DNA of 64,000 nt from Mesorhizobium sp. Lineage in GTDB: Bacteria; Pseudomonadota; Alphaproteobacteria; Rhizobiales; Rhizobiaceae. The notes under the pieces were generated by a model that saw only the letters and a list, made by a program, of their open reading frames with translations, made no database searches and was not told where the DNA came from. The stretch lies in the NCBI GenBank assembly GCA_004017275.1, contig SAKE01000002.1, positions 375,411 through 439,410 on the forward strand, read 5' to 3'. Below, one piece after another: positions 17,101-25,683 of the stretch (position 1 is its first letter; each line of letters starts with the position of its first letter). The position numbers and the translations under genes were made by a program.

Positions 17101-17988
17101 ATGGCCGATATCGCCATTCTCGAAACACGCGAGCGGGTTCTCGCAGGCATCCTGCTGACCGGTGCGGCCTATTTGCTGTTTTCGACACAGGATGCTTCGA
17201 TCAAGCTGCTGGTCGTCGGCATGAGCGTCTGGCAGATCATGTTCTTCCGCAGCATCACCATTCTGGGCGCCTGCGCGGGGATCGGCGGGCGACAGCTGTT
17301 TGCCGACACGATGCGCTCGCCGATCGTGCGGCCGATGCTGGTGCGCAGCGCCTTCACGCTTGCCGCCTGGCTCTGCTACTACAACGCCGCGCGTAGCCTG
17401 CAGCTGGCCGAACTGACCACCGTCTATTATGCGGCGCCGATCATCGTCACCGTGCTTTCGGTGGCGATGCTCGGCGAAAAGGTGCCGATGCTGCGCTGGC
17501 TGGCGGTGCTGATCGGCTTTGCCGGCGTGTTCGTCGCTTGCGACCCGACCCATCTCGGCCTGTCCGTGCCGGTACTGCTGGTGCTGGCGGCCGCCTTTTT
17601 GTGGGGCATCGCCATCGTGCTCTTGCGCAGGACCGCCCTTGCCGAGCGCTCGATGATCCAGCTCCTGCTCAACAATTTCTATTTTCTGCTGTTTTCGGCG
17701 GTGCCGGCGCTGCTTTGGTGGCACACACCAAACCTACCGCAATTGCTGCTGCTTGCCAGCGTCGGCGCGCTCGGCGGCCTGGCGCAATATCTTCTCTTCG
17801 AAGGCATGAAGCGCACACCGGCCTCGGTGCTGGCACCGCTGGAATACACCTCGCTGTTGTGGGCATTCGTGCTCGGCTTTGCCGTCTGGGGCGACGTGCC
17901 GCGCCGCGAAGTCTTCCTGGGTGCCGCCCTGATCATCGCCGCCGGCCTGCTGATTGTCGGCGGCGAGCATTTCCGCAAGCGGCTATGA
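17101..17988 (+). CDS. EamA/DMT-superfamily transporter
   Basis: A 295-residue integral membrane protein with ten predicted helices in two EamA repeats. The first repeat includes YLLFSTQDASIK and the second begins near residue 155 (VLLVLAAAFLWG). These transporters export or import small metabolites; the substrate is unknown. No clear Shine-Dalgarno precedes the ATG. The next gene, also an EamA transporter on the same strand, starts 61 nt later, but the two are diverged and do not look like a recent duplication. Confidence 0.87.
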   Translation: MADIAILETRERVLAGILLTGAAYLLFSTQDASIKLLVVGMSVWQIMFFRSITILGACAGIGGRQLFADTMRSPIVRPMLVRSAFTLAAWLCYYNAARSLQLAELTTVYYAAPIIVTVLSVAMLGEKVPMLRWLAVLIGFAGVFVACDPTHLGLSVPVLLVLAAAFLWGIAIVLLRRTALAERSMIQLLLNNFYFLLFSAVPALLWWHTPNLPQLLLLASVGALGGLAQYLLFEGMKRTPASVLAPLEYTSLLWAFVLGFAVWGDVPRREVFLGAALIIAAGLLIVGGEHFRKRL

Positions 17989-18048
17989 TGTGGGTTACCA
18001 TCATTGCTGACACTACGATGTCAGCACGGAACGACATAGGTTGGCGGC

Positions 18049-18975
18049 ATGACTGACATTGCAGCCACCACCGACACCGCCGCGGAGCGCACGCTCGGCA
18101 TCATCCTGGTGTCGTCATCGGCGGCAGTGTTTGGCTTGACAGGCGTTCTGACCAAGTCGATCCATGCCGACCCGCTGACCATCATCTGCTGGCGCGGCTT
18201 TGTCGGCGCGATCCTGATCACGCTTTACGTTTTGTGGCGGCGTCACCGTTCCGGCGGCCGCGAAACGCTGCGGCTTGGCTGGCGCGGCTGGCTGCTGGCA
18301 GTAGAGGGCGCGCTGGCCAGCATCGCCTTCATCTCGGCGTTCAAGTTCACCTTCGTTGCCAATGTCGCCGTCATCTATGCCACCGCACCCTTCGTCACCG
18401 CGCTGCTGGCCTGGGTTCTGACGCGCGAACATTTCCGCCTGCAGACGATGGTCGCCGCCGCGGTGTCGCTGTGCGGCGTGGCGATCATGGTCTGGTCCGG
18501 CTTCGGCAGCGGCAATCTGTTCGGTGACGGGCTGGCACTGCTGATGACCATCGGCAGCGGCCTCTACATGATCATGGTGCGCGCCTTCCGAGACACGCCC
18601 GTGGTATGGGCCGGAGCAGTGTCGGCCTTCCTGTTGTTCGTGCTCGGCTGGTTCGTCACCGATCCGCTGGCGGTTTCGCCAAGGGACGCCCTTCTGCTCG
18701 TCACCTTCGGCGCCTCCTTCGCGCTATCCTCGATCCTGTGGACTGAGGGGGCGCGGCTCATCCCTCCCGCCGAATCCGGCCTGCTCGGCTCGGCCGAAGT
18801 GCCGTTCGCGATCTTGTTTGCCTTTCTGTTCCTGGGCGAGATCGCGCCAGTCGCCAGCATGATCGGCGGCGCCATCGTGTTGTGCGCGGTGTTCGCCCAT
18901 GCGGGGCGGGATTGGCTGACGGTCCGCTCGCAACGCATGGCCGGCTCGCAACGCGTGGCGTCAAATATTTCTTAA
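18049..18975 (+). CDS. EamA/DMT-superfamily transporter
   Basis: A 308-residue membrane protein with ten predicted helices in two EamA repeats. Landmarks are VFGLTGVLTKSIHADPLTI near the start, NVAVIYATAPFVTALLAW in the first repeat, and EVPFAILFAFLFLGE in the second. Substrate unknown. Its 3' side holds the candidate stress sRNA at 19026, and transcription from here should end at that terminator. Confidence 0.87.
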   Translation: MTDIAATTDTAAERTLGIILVSSSAAVFGLTGVLTKSIHADPLTIICWRGFVGAILITLYVLWRRHRSGGRETLRLGWRGWLLAVEGALASIAFISAFKFTFVANVAVIYATAPFVTALLAWVLTREHFRLQTMVAAAVSLCGVAIMVWSGFGSGNLFGDGLALLMTIGSGLYMIMVRAFRDTPVVWAGAVSAFLLFVLGWFVTDPLAVSPRDALLLVTFGASFALSSILWTEGARLIPPAESGLLGSAEVPFAILFAFLFLGEIAPVASMIGGAIVLCAVFAHAGRDWLTVRSQRMAGSQRVASNIS

Positions 18976-18979
18976 AAAA

Positions 18980-19020
18980 GTGACACAGTCACGGAACCAT
19001 CATCCGGCTCAGGCATTGTT
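18980..19020 (+). promoter_or_regulatory. EcfG-type promoter with an upstream palindrome
   Basis: GGAAC at 18993-18997, an 18-nt spacer and TT at 19016-19017 fit the rhizobial general-stress (EcfG/RpoE2) promoter rule. Directly upstream, GTGAC-ACA-GTCAC (18980-18992) is a perfect 5-bp inverted repeat, a possible operator. The promoter points at the sRNA candidate starting near 19026. Confidence 0.55.
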
Positions 19021-19025
19021 GGTGC

Positions 19026-19101
19026 GACGGGCCATCCCCAAGTCCCCCCAAACCCCTCGGCCCGTCCTACTTCCAAGCCGACCGCAAGGTCGGCTTTTTC
19101 T
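19026..19101 (+). ncRNA. candidate general-stress sRNA, GsrN-like layout
   Basis: A predicted transcript of about 76 nt starts near 19026. The first hairpin pairs GACGGGCC (19026-19033) with GGCCCGTC (19059-19066) and exposes a 25-nt loop with three C-runs (CCCC, CCCCCC, CCCC), able to pair with G-rich ribosome-binding sites. After a 9-nt linker, AAGCCGACC-GCAA-GGTCGGCTT forms a GNRA-capped terminator followed by TTTCTTT. An EcfG-type promoter sits just upstream. This architecture (stress sigma promoter, C-rich loop hairpin, terminator) matches Caulobacter GsrN in outline. No homology search was possible. Confidence 0.6.
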
Positions 19102-19137
19102 TTGCCACTTGGCGACCGCAAGATCGGCTTTTTCTTT
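19075..19137 (+). terminator. tandem GNRA-loop terminators
   Basis: The first terminator is AAGCCGACC-GCAA-GGTCGGCTT with TTTCTTT (19075-19104). A second, imperfect copy reads GCGACC-GCAA-GATCGGC with TTTTTCTTT (19112-19137). The two share the loop and tail and look like a duplication. Confidence 0.85.
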
Positions 19138-19143
19138 GAGCTT

Positions 19144-20001
19144 TCAGCCAGCCGACAAGGCAAGGTTACCGCCGAGCAGGGCCGCCAGATCGGCTGCCGA
19201 ACCATCGGCACCTGCGCGGAGCCGGATGGCGAACTCAGCCATTGGAACCTGCGGCAGGCCAAGCTCGCGCGGCGCCTCGACAATACCGGAATGGGCAAAG
19301 CGGGCCGTCCGCAGCGTCAGCGCGACACCGGCGTTCACCGCCGTGCGCAGGCCAGCCAGGCTGGCGCTGCCGGCAGCAATACGGTAGCGGCGGCCGGCGG
19401 CATCGAGTGCGGCAAGTGCTGCTTCGCGAAAGCCGCAGTACGGATCGAGCAGCGCCAGCGGCAGCTCCTCCTGCCGCGTGGCCAGCCCCTTTTGTGAGCA
19501 TAGCCATATCATCGGCTCGCGCAGCACGCCGACTTCGTCCGGCGCCGCAGCCTGGCGCATGACGATCGCCAGATCGAGGCCGCCAGACTGTAGCGCCTGG
19601 GCCAGTTCGGCGGAGCGGCCGACCCGCAACTCGATCCTGACGCGCGGATGACTGACGGCGAAGGCACGCAGCAGGTCCGGCAGGCCGCTGTCAGCGAAAT
19701 CCTGTGTCGTGCCGATGGCGACGCGTCCGGCAGCGCGCGCGCCCTTCAACGCCAGCCAGGCCTCGCGGTGAGCGCCCAGGATCCGCCTGGCATGGCCGAC
19801 AAGGTCCTCACCTGCCGGTGTCAAGCCACGCCCCCGTCCTTGCGGCGCCAGTAGCGGCTCGCCAACGAGGTCCTCCAACCGCTGCATCTGGGCGGTCACC
19901 GCCGAGGGCGAACGGCCGACGCTTGAGGCCGCCTGGGCCAGCGAGCCGCTGTCGACGAAGGCGAGGAAGGTTTTGAGCAAATCGGGGTCGAGCGTTTCCA
20001 T
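19144..20001 (-). CDS. LysR-family transcriptional regulator
   Basis: A 285-residue LysR regulator. The winged HTH lies in residues 4-63 (LLKTFLAFVDSGSLAQAA, then GRSPSAVTAQMQRLEDLVG); the effector-binding domain follows from about residue 90. It is divergent from a tautomerase-fold gene, the typical arrangement for a LysR target. An inverted repeat with T-N11-A spacing (20004-20018) directly abuts its start codon, consistent with autoregulation. The effector is unknown. Confidence 0.9.
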   Translation of the reverse strand: METLDPDLLKTFLAFVDSGSLAQAASSVGRSPSAVTAQMQRLEDLVGEPLLAPQGRGRGLTPAGEDLVGHARRILGAHREAWLALKGARAAGRVAIGTTQDFADSGLPDLLRAFAVSHPRVRIELRVGRSAELAQALQSGGLDLAIVMRQAAAPDEVGVLREPMIWLCSQKGLATRQEELPLALLDPYCGFREAALAALDAAGRRYRIAAGSASLAGLRTAVNAGVALTLRTARFAHSGIVEAPRELGLPQVPMAEFAIRLRAGADGSAADLAALLGGNLALSAG

Positions 20002-20003
20002 AC

Positions 20004-20018
20004 TTCGATGGTATCGAA
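20004..20018. promoter_or_regulatory. candidate LysR operator in divergent promoter
   Basis: TTCGAT-GGT-ATCGAA is a perfect inverted repeat containing the T-N11-A LysR motif, next to the lysR start. A third half-site TTCGAT lies at 20036. It is placed to control both the regulator and the tautomerase gene. Confidence 0.55.
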
Positions 20019-20114
20019 CCTTCAGTTAAAAACAATTCGATTTTTTTGACCCAAAGATAATGGCATGGTTCTTCTAACGGCGATCGGACGTCGCTCGAAC
20101 CAAGGAGAAGAGAA

Positions 20115-20522
20115 ATGCCTATCATCAACATCAGCGTGACCGGCAAGCCTGACACCACCCTGTCCGCCAGCATCGCCAGGGAAATTACCGAAATCACCGC
20201 GACGCAGTTGCGCAAGGACCCGACGATCACAGCCGTTGCCGTGTCATATGTCGATCCGCAGCACTGGTTTGCTGGCGGCAAGTCGTTGGCCGAGCATGGT
20301 ACCAATACGTTCTGGCTGGATATCAAGGTGGTCGACGGCACCAACACCAAGCTTGAGCTGGAAGCGTATCTGAAGGCGATCTTCGCCGCCTTCGGCCGCC
20401 TGCTGGGCGGCGTGCATGAGGAAAGCTATGCCTTCGTGCACGAAGTGCCGGCAGCGGCCTATGGTTACGGTGGCAAGACGCAGGAGTTCCGTTTCATCAG
20501 CGGGCGATTGAAGGCGGCATGA
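20115..20522 (+). CDS. tautomerase-family protein
   Basis: A 135-residue protein starting MPIINISVTGKPD. After removal of Met, the catalytic Pro1 of the tautomerase (4-oxalocrotonate tautomerase/MIF) superfamily would be exposed. Length fits the longer cis-CaaD/MIF-like subunits. AAGGAGAAG at 20103-20110 is a strong ribosome-binding site. A divergent LysR regulator probably controls it. The natural substrate cannot be deduced. Confidence 0.85.
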   Translation: MPIINISVTGKPDTTLSASIAREITEITATQLRKDPTITAVAVSYVDPQHWFAGGKSLAEHGTNTFWLDIKVVDGTNTKLELEAYLKAIFAAFGRLLGGVHEESYAFVHEVPAAAYGYGGKTQEFRFISGRLKAA

Positions 20523-20531
20523 GGAGCTCCG

Positions 20532-20560
20532 ACTTCCCTCTCGCTTGAGGGGGAAAGCAA
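20532..20560. repeat. degenerate GC-rich palindromic repeat
   Basis: CTTCCCTCTCGCTTGAGGGGGAAAG is an eroded relative of the palindrome family at 9561, again within 15 nt of a stop codon. Confidence 0.45.
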
Positions 20561-20663
20561 GAGGCGCACTCATCCGCATTGACGTTGCTCCCACATCGTC
20601 TAGGTTCTGGCCGAAGCGGCCGCAAAAGAGCCGAGGTGATAAAATCGTTGGGAGAGACGCGGC

Positions 20664-22886
20664 ATGATCCTGACACTGGCGCTGCTTGCGGGTCTTGTTC
20701 TGGCCTGGCTGCTGATCGGGGTGGTGGAAAAATTCCGCCTCGGCCTGCGCTTCACCCAGGCGCTGCTCTATGTGCCGTTCAAGCTCGCCTACCGGATCGG
20801 AGATAGCCGCATCAAGATCGCCCGTAAGGCGCCGGCCCCGGTCATCTACGTCATCTCGCATCAATCGCGTTTCGAACCGGCGCTGATGCTGTCGCTGCTG
20901 CCGGACGACACGCTGCATATTCTCGACGAGGTCTCGGCGCGCTCGCCATGGCTCGAACCGTGGCGCGAGCTTGGCCGCACCATCGCCTTCAACGCCGAAC
21001 ATCTCTTCGTCAGCCGCCGGCTGGTGCGCGTGCTGAAGGGCAAGGGCCGGCTCGCCGTCTATTTGCCGGATGCGGTCGAGCCTGACGTCAAGACGTTTCG
21101 GCTGTTTCGTGCTGTCACCCGCATCGCCATGCAGGCCGACGCCAGCATCGTGCCGATCTTTGTCGGCGGCGCGCGCAGCCTGCCGGTGTCGCTGACGCCG
21201 GCGGACAAGGCACCACGGCACTGGTTTCCGCAGCTGTCGATCAGCGTGCTGGAGCCGATGACCATCGCCGAACTGGTGGCGCGCAATCCGGACCAGGCGT
21301 CGAACACCAATGCGCTGTTCGACCGTGTCGCCGAGGCGCGGCTTTTCGGCACCGACCTCGATCGCGGGCTGTTCCTGGCCATGCGCGATGCCGCAAGCCG
21401 TGTCGGCGGCTCGCACCCGATCATCGAGGATGTGATCTCGGGCGCGCTAAGCTACCGCAAGATGTTTATCGGCGCCCGCGTCCTGGGCAGGCGCTTCGAG
21501 GCGGCGACGGCGCCCGGCGAAGCGGTCGGGCTGCTTCTGCCCAACGCCAATGGCGTGGTGCTGTCGTTTGTCGGCCTTTTGTCGGCCGGCCGGGTGGCGG
21601 CGATGATCAACTACACGGCCGGGCCGGCGAGCGTGACCGCCGCGGTGCGCACGGCGGTGATCCGCACGGTTGTCTCATCGCGTGCCTTCATCGAGAAGGC
21701 AGACCTCGCCGACATCGTCGCGGCGGTCGAAAAAGGCGGCGCCAGGCTGCTTTGGCTCGAGGATGTGCGCGAAGGCGTCAGCGCGCTCGACAAGCTTGCC
21801 GCCGCCTTGCTGTGGCGCTGGCCGCTGCAGCGGCAGGACGCGGGCAAGCCGGCGGTGATCCTGTTCACCTCGGGTTCGGAAGGCACACCGAAAGCAGTCG
21901 TGCTGTCGAATAAGAACCTGCTTGCCAATGCCTTGCAGGCCGAGGCGCGGATCACGATTTCGCCCGCCGACATCCTGCTCAACGTGCTGCCGGTGTTCCA
22001 CTCCTTCGGCCTGACGGGCGGCACCATCCTGCCGCTGGTCACCGGGGTAAAGCTGTTCCTCTACCCCTCGCCGCTGCACTACAAGCTCATCCCCGAGGTC
22101 GCACGCAAGGTGAAGCCGACCGTCATGTTCGGAACTGACACGTTCCTCGCCAACTATGCGCGCACCGCCAAGGACGGCGATTTTTCCAGCCTGCGCTTCG
22201 TCGTCGCCGGCGCCGAGGCGGTGAAGCCTGAAACCCGCCGCGTCTATCGCGAACGCTTCCAGGCCGAGATCATCGAAGGGTTCGGGCTGACCGAGGCAGC
22301 ACCGGTGGTTGCCGTCAACACGGCAATCCATGGCCGCGACGGCACGGTCGGTCGGCTGCTGCCGGCCATGCGCATGAAGCTGGAACCGGTCGAAGGCATC
22401 TCCGACGCCGGCCAATTGTGGCTCGACGGACCGAACTTGATGATGGGCTACATGACATCGGACCGCCCCGGGGAGCTGCAGCCGCTGACCGGCTGGCACG
22501 ACACCGGCGACATCGTAGCCGTCGACCGCGAGGGCTTCATCACCATTCGCGGCCGCGCCAAGCGCTTCGCCAAGATCGCCGGCGAGATGGTGTCGCTGGG
22601 TGCTGTCGAGATGCTGGTGCAGTCGCTGTGGCCGGAGGAACACCATGCCGCGGTGGCGGTGCCGGATAAGAGGCGTGGCGAACGCATCGTGCTGGTCACC
22701 ACCGCCGAGGATGCCAATCCCGACGAGTTGCGCAAATTCGGCAAACAGGCGGGTGCCGCCGAACTCATGGTGCCGAACGACATCGTCAAGGTCGAGGAAA
22801 TCCCGGTGCTGGGTTCGGGCAAGACCGACTATGTCTCGACGAGGAAGCTGGCGATCGACCGGCTGGGGCTCGGCGTCGCGGCGTAA
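20664..22886 (+). CDS. Aas-like fusion: acyltransferase-like domain + acyl-ACP/CoA synthetase
   Basis: A 740-residue protein with an N-terminal hydrophobic helix (1-22), a PlsC-like domain (~40-200) and a C-terminal AMP-forming synthetase (~260-735). The synthetase is intact: VILFTSGSEGTPKAV (P-loop), GFGLTEAAPVV and WHDTGDIVAVD, plus the late lysine in GSGKTDYVS. The PlsC motif I is altered: HQSRFE gives H-X4-E in place of H-X4-D, and the usual PEGR motif is not evident. Related fusions recycle lysophospholipids and free fatty acids. The acyltransferase may be weak or inactive. Convergent with pssA. Its stop codon lies in a palindromic repeat. Confidence 0.85.
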   Translation: MILTLALLAGLVLAWLLIGVVEKFRLGLRFTQALLYVPFKLAYRIGDSRIKIARKAPAPVIYVISHQSRFEPALMLSLLPDDTLHILDEVSARSPWLEPWRELGRTIAFNAEHLFVSRRLVRVLKGKGRLAVYLPDAVEPDVKTFRLFRAVTRIAMQADASIVPIFVGGARSLPVSLTPADKAPRHWFPQLSISVLEPMTIAELVARNPDQASNTNALFDRVAEARLFGTDLDRGLFLAMRDAASRVGGSHPIIEDVISGALSYRKMFIGARVLGRRFEAATAPGEAVGLLLPNANGVVLSFVGLLSAGRVAAMINYTAGPASVTAAVRTAVIRTVVSSRAFIEKADLADIVAAVEKGGARLLWLEDVREGVSALDKLAAALLWRWPLQRQDAGKPAVILFTSGSEGTPKAVVLSNKNLLANALQAEARITISPADILLNVLPVFHSFGLTGGTILPLVTGVKLFLYPSPLHYKLIPEVARKVKPTVMFGTDTFLANYARTAKDGDFSSLRFVVAGAEAVKPETRRVYRERFQAEIIEGFGLTEAAPVVAVNTAIHGRDGTVGRLLPAMRMKLEPVEGISDAGQLWLDGPNLMMGYMTSDRPGELQPLTGWHDTGDIVAVDREGFITIRGRAKRFAKIAGEMVSLGAVEMLVQSLWPEEHHAAVAVPDKRRGERIVLVTTAEDANPDELRKFGKQAGAAELMVPNDIVKVEEIPVLGSGKTDYVSTRKLAIDRLGLGVAA

Positions 22887-23031
22887 TCTCCCCCAGGGGG
22901 AGATTACGCCGAAGGCGACAGAGGGGGTCGGTTCTACCGGGTGCGCCCTCCTGCGACAGTCGGAGGTTAGCGCTTCACGCGCTGCGACCCCCCTCTGGCC
23001 TGCCGGCCATCTCCCCCTCAAGGAGGGAGAA
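22881..23031. repeat. composite palindromic element between convergent genes (copy 4)
   Basis: The left unit, GCGTAATCTCCCCC-A-GGGGGAGATTACGC, has 14-bp arms and includes the TAA stop of the synthetase gene. A GCCGAAGGC mini-hairpin and GAGGGGGTCG follow. After a centre of about 60 nt, the right unit (CGACCCCCCTCTGGCC then CCGGCCATCTCCCCCTC) runs in the opposite orientation and ends 8 nt from the pssA stop. Confidence 0.8.
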
Positions 23032-23038
23032 AACGTCC

Positions 23039-23857
23039 CTACCCAATGTCCGAAGGCGGCACCTTCTCGCCCTCCAGCTTGGCGCGCTTCGAATAGGCGC
23101 GCACGCTGAACGGCAGGAAGATCAGGTAGCCGGCGACCGAGGCGGTCAGCGTGTACCAGGGATAGGTCATCAGCAGGAGCACGTAGAGCACGACACCAAG
23201 GATGATCGGCAAGACCCTGTCACCCGGGATTCTCAGGCTCTTGCCGGAATAAACCGGCAGCCGACTGACCAGCAGGAAGGCGACCAGGATGGTGAAGCCG
23301 GTGGCGACGAAGGCGGCCGGACGGCTCGGCTCCAGACCTGTGCGCAGGAAATAGAGATAGAGCGGCAACATCACCAGCACGGCGCCCGCCGGCGCCGGCA
23401 CGCCGACGAAATATTCGGACTGCCATATCGGGCGATCGGCCTTCTCGTCATCGAGCACGTTGAAACGGGCGAGCCGCAGCCCGCAGGCGATGGCAAACAG
23501 AAGTGCTGCGATCCAGCCCGGCGAGCCGGCGCGGTCGAGCAGGAAGGCATAGAGCACCAGAGCTGGCGCCACGCCGAAATTGACGATGTCGGCCAGCGAA
23601 TCCATCTGAGCGCCAAATTTCGAGGTCGCCTTCAGCATGCGCGCCAGGCGGCCGTCAATGCCGTCGAGGAAGGCAGCAAGCAGCACCATCACCACCGCCG
23701 GCTCGAAGCGGCCTTCGAAGCCGAAGCGGATGCCTGACAGGCCGGCGCAGATGGCAAGCACGGTGACCAGATTGGGCAGCACCATGCGCATCGGGATCTC
23801 GCGGATGCGCGGACCGCCGCTGGCATGGGCCTCGAACTTTTTGTATTGCGTGCCCAC
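23039..23857 (-). CDS. pssA: CDP-diacylglycerol-serine O-phosphatidyltransferase
   Basis: Makes phosphatidylserine from CDP-diacylglycerol and serine. The 272-residue membrane protein has the CDP-alcohol phosphotransferase motif DGIDGRLARMLKATSKFG followed by AQMDSLAD, with all aspartates kept, and about seven hydrophobic segments. It follows psd by 3 nt, so the two are translationally close. Together they supply phosphatidylethanolamine, precursor of phosphatidylcholine in rhizobia. Confidence 0.95.
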   Translation of the reverse strand: MGTQYKKFEAHASGGPRIREIPMRMVLPNLVTVLAICAGLSGIRFGFEGRFEPAVVMVLLAAFLDGIDGRLARMLKATSKFGAQMDSLADIVNFGVAPALVLYAFLLDRAGSPGWIAALLFAIACGLRLARFNVLDDEKADRPIWQSEYFVGVPAPAGAVLVMLPLYLYFLRTGLEPSRPAAFVATGFTILVAFLLVSRLPVYSGKSLRIPGDRVLPIILGVVLYVLLLMTYPWYTLTASVAGYLIFLPFSVRAYSKRAKLEGEKVPPSDIG

Positions 23858-23860
23858 CGG

Positions 23861-24559
23861 TCAGGAAATCCGAACAAGAGGCGTGCCGGCGACGCCGCCG
23901 AATTCGGCCAGCACGGTTTCGCCGCCGACCGCCGTCTGGCCGACGGCAACACGCGGCGTGGCGGCCAGAGGCAGGAACACATCGACACGCGAGCCGAAGC
24001 GGATCAGGCCAAAACGCTCGCCGATGGCAATCGAGCCGCCAGCCTCGGCCCAGCAGACGATGCGCCGCGCCACAAGGCCGGCGATCTGGACGGCGGCGAC
24101 CGTGCCGTTGGGGCTCTCGATGACAAGGCCGTTGCGCTCGTTCTCGGTGCTTGCCTTGTCGAGTTCGGCATTGAGGAATTTTCCAGGCCGATGTTCGATT
24201 TTCGCAATACGACCGCGCACCGGGGCGCGGTTCACATGGCAGGAAAAGACGTTCATAAACACCGAGATGCGGGTCATTTCGACATTGCCGAGGCCAAGTT
24301 CGCGCGGCGGCACAGCCGGTCCGACCGCCGAAATGATACCGTCGGCAGGGCTGACCACCAGGCGGTCGTCGACCGGCGTAACGCGCTCGGGATCGCGGAA
24401 GAAATAGACGCACCAGGCCGTCAGTATCAGACCGATCCAGAACAGGATCGAGGAGAAATAGCCGAGGAAAAGCGTTGCCGCGCCAAACGCCGCGATAAAG
24501 GGATAGCCTTCGCGATGGATCGGTACGAACGCGTTCTTGACCGTATCGACAAGGCTCAT
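23861..24559 (-). CDS. psd: phosphatidylserine decarboxylase proenzyme
   Basis: A 232-residue type II PSD that converts phosphatidylserine to phosphatidylethanolamine at the inner membrane. Two N-terminal hydrophobic helices precede [12 protein letters not shown] and [14 protein letters not shown]. The self-cleavage Gly-Ser occurs in [11 protein letters not shown] near residue 190 and would generate the pyruvoyl cofactor; the family variant FGSR replaces the LGST of E. coli. Forms an operon with pssA. Confidence 0.95.
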   Translation of the reverse strand: MSLVDTVKNAFVPIHREGYPFIAAFGAATLFLGYFSSILFWIGLILTAWCVYFFRDPERVTPVDDRLVVSPADGIISAVGPAVPPRELGLGNVEMTRISVFMNVFSCHVNRAPVRGRIAKIEHRPGKFLNAELDKASTENERNGLVIESPNGTVAAVQIAGLVARRIVCWAEAGGSIAIGERFGLIRFGSRVDVFLPLAATPRVAVGQTAVGGETVLAEFGGVAGTPLVRIS

Positions 24560-24670
24560 CTGCTGTAAACAGGCTCCGTTTCAAGTCCGGCCTCAATAGC
24601 CGAAAGCCCCCCTCGCCGCAACGCAACAATCGGCAAGGCAATTCCGAGCCGCCCTCCTACGGCGCCAACG

Positions 24671-24693
24671 GCCATGCCGATGGCAGTTTTTTT
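24671..24693 (+). terminator. orphan plus-strand terminator
   Basis: GCCAT-GCCG-ATGGC followed by AGTTTTTTT is a short intrinsic terminator on the plus strand. No plus-strand gene lies upstream of it for over 1.7 kb (psd is on the minus strand). It could end an unannotated transcript from the psd upstream region. Confidence 0.4.
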
Positions 24694-24810
24694 AAGAGCG
24701 AAAAGCAGTAGGGCCGCTGTCGGGACGAGGACCCCTCGCCCGTCCTTGGTGAGACAGCGTCATTCGTCGGTCTTTCGGCCGCGATGACGTGCAACCAGGA
24801 GTTCCAGCAT

Positions 24811-25674
24811 ATGCAGAAACAATCGGCCACCCAAGCGCGTCTCGTTACTGCCGGCCTTGCCTTCGGTGAATCGCCGCGCTGGCGTGACGGGCGCCTGTGG
24901 CTCTGCAACTGGGGAACCGGTGAGATCGTGGCCGTCGATACCGATGGCAACCGCGAAATCGTGCTCACAGTGCCGGCCGTCCTGCCCTACTCCATCGACT
25001 GGCTGCCGGATGGCCGCCTGCTCGTCGTGTCCGGTCGCGAAGGGCTGCTATTGCGGCAGGAGGCGGATGGTGGGCTCGTCACCCACGCCGATCTGCGCAG
25101 CCTCTCGAAAAGCCCATGGAACGAGATCGTCGTCGACGGGCGGGGTAACATCTATGTCAATGGCGGTGGGCCGGCGCCGGCGCCGGGCGAGCATTTCGGT
25201 CCCGGCACCATCGTGCTGATCACGCCGGACGGCGCGGTCCGGCAAGTGGCGGAAAACATCGCCTTTGCCAACGGCATGGCGGTAACTGCCGACAACAAGA
25301 TGCTGATCATTGCCGAATCCCATGCCAACCGGCTAACCGCCTTCGACGTCGCCGCCGACGGCAGTTTGTCCAACCGACGCGTCTGGGCCGATCTCGACGG
25401 CTATCCCGACGGTATCTGCCTCGATGCCGAAGGCGCGGTCTGGTATGCGGACGTGCCCAACAAGCACTGCGTGCGCGTGCTCGAAGGTGGTGAGGTGCTG
25501 CAGGCGGTCAATGTCGATCGCGGCTGCTTTGCCTGCATGCTGGGCGGCGCGGACAGGCAAACACTATTCATCGCCGCCGCCGAATGGCGCGGCTTCGAGC
25601 ACATGGTCAGCGATGCCCGCACCGGCCAGGTGCTCAGCGTTGAAGCGCCGGCACCTGGCGTCGGCTGGCCGTAG
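24811..25674 (+). CDS. SMP-30/gluconolactonase family protein
   Basis: A 287-residue six-bladed propeller protein of the SMP-30/lactonase/regucalcin family. It has GESPRWRDGRLWLCNW at the start (metal-binding Glu), KSPWNEIVVD, AFANGMAVTAD with Asn, and YPDGICLDAEGAVWYAD with Asp. These metal ligands are present, so lactone hydrolysis is likely. The ATG at 24811 has AGGAG at 24797-24801; an upstream ATG at 24784 lacks one. Which sugar lactone is used is unknown. Confidence 0.88.
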   Translation: MQKQSATQARLVTAGLAFGESPRWRDGRLWLCNWGTGEIVAVDTDGNREIVLTVPAVLPYSIDWLPDGRLLVVSGREGLLLRQEADGGLVTHADLRSLSKSPWNEIVVDGRGNIYVNGGGPAPAPGEHFGPGTIVLITPDGAVRQVAENIAFANGMAVTADNKMLIIAESHANRLTAFDVAADGSLSNRRVWADLDGYPDGICLDAEGAVWYADVPNKHCVRVLEGGEVLQAVNVDRGCFACMLGGADRQTLFIAAAEWRGFEHMVSDARTGQVLSVEAPAPGVGWP

Positions 25675-25683
25675 AAGCCTTAC

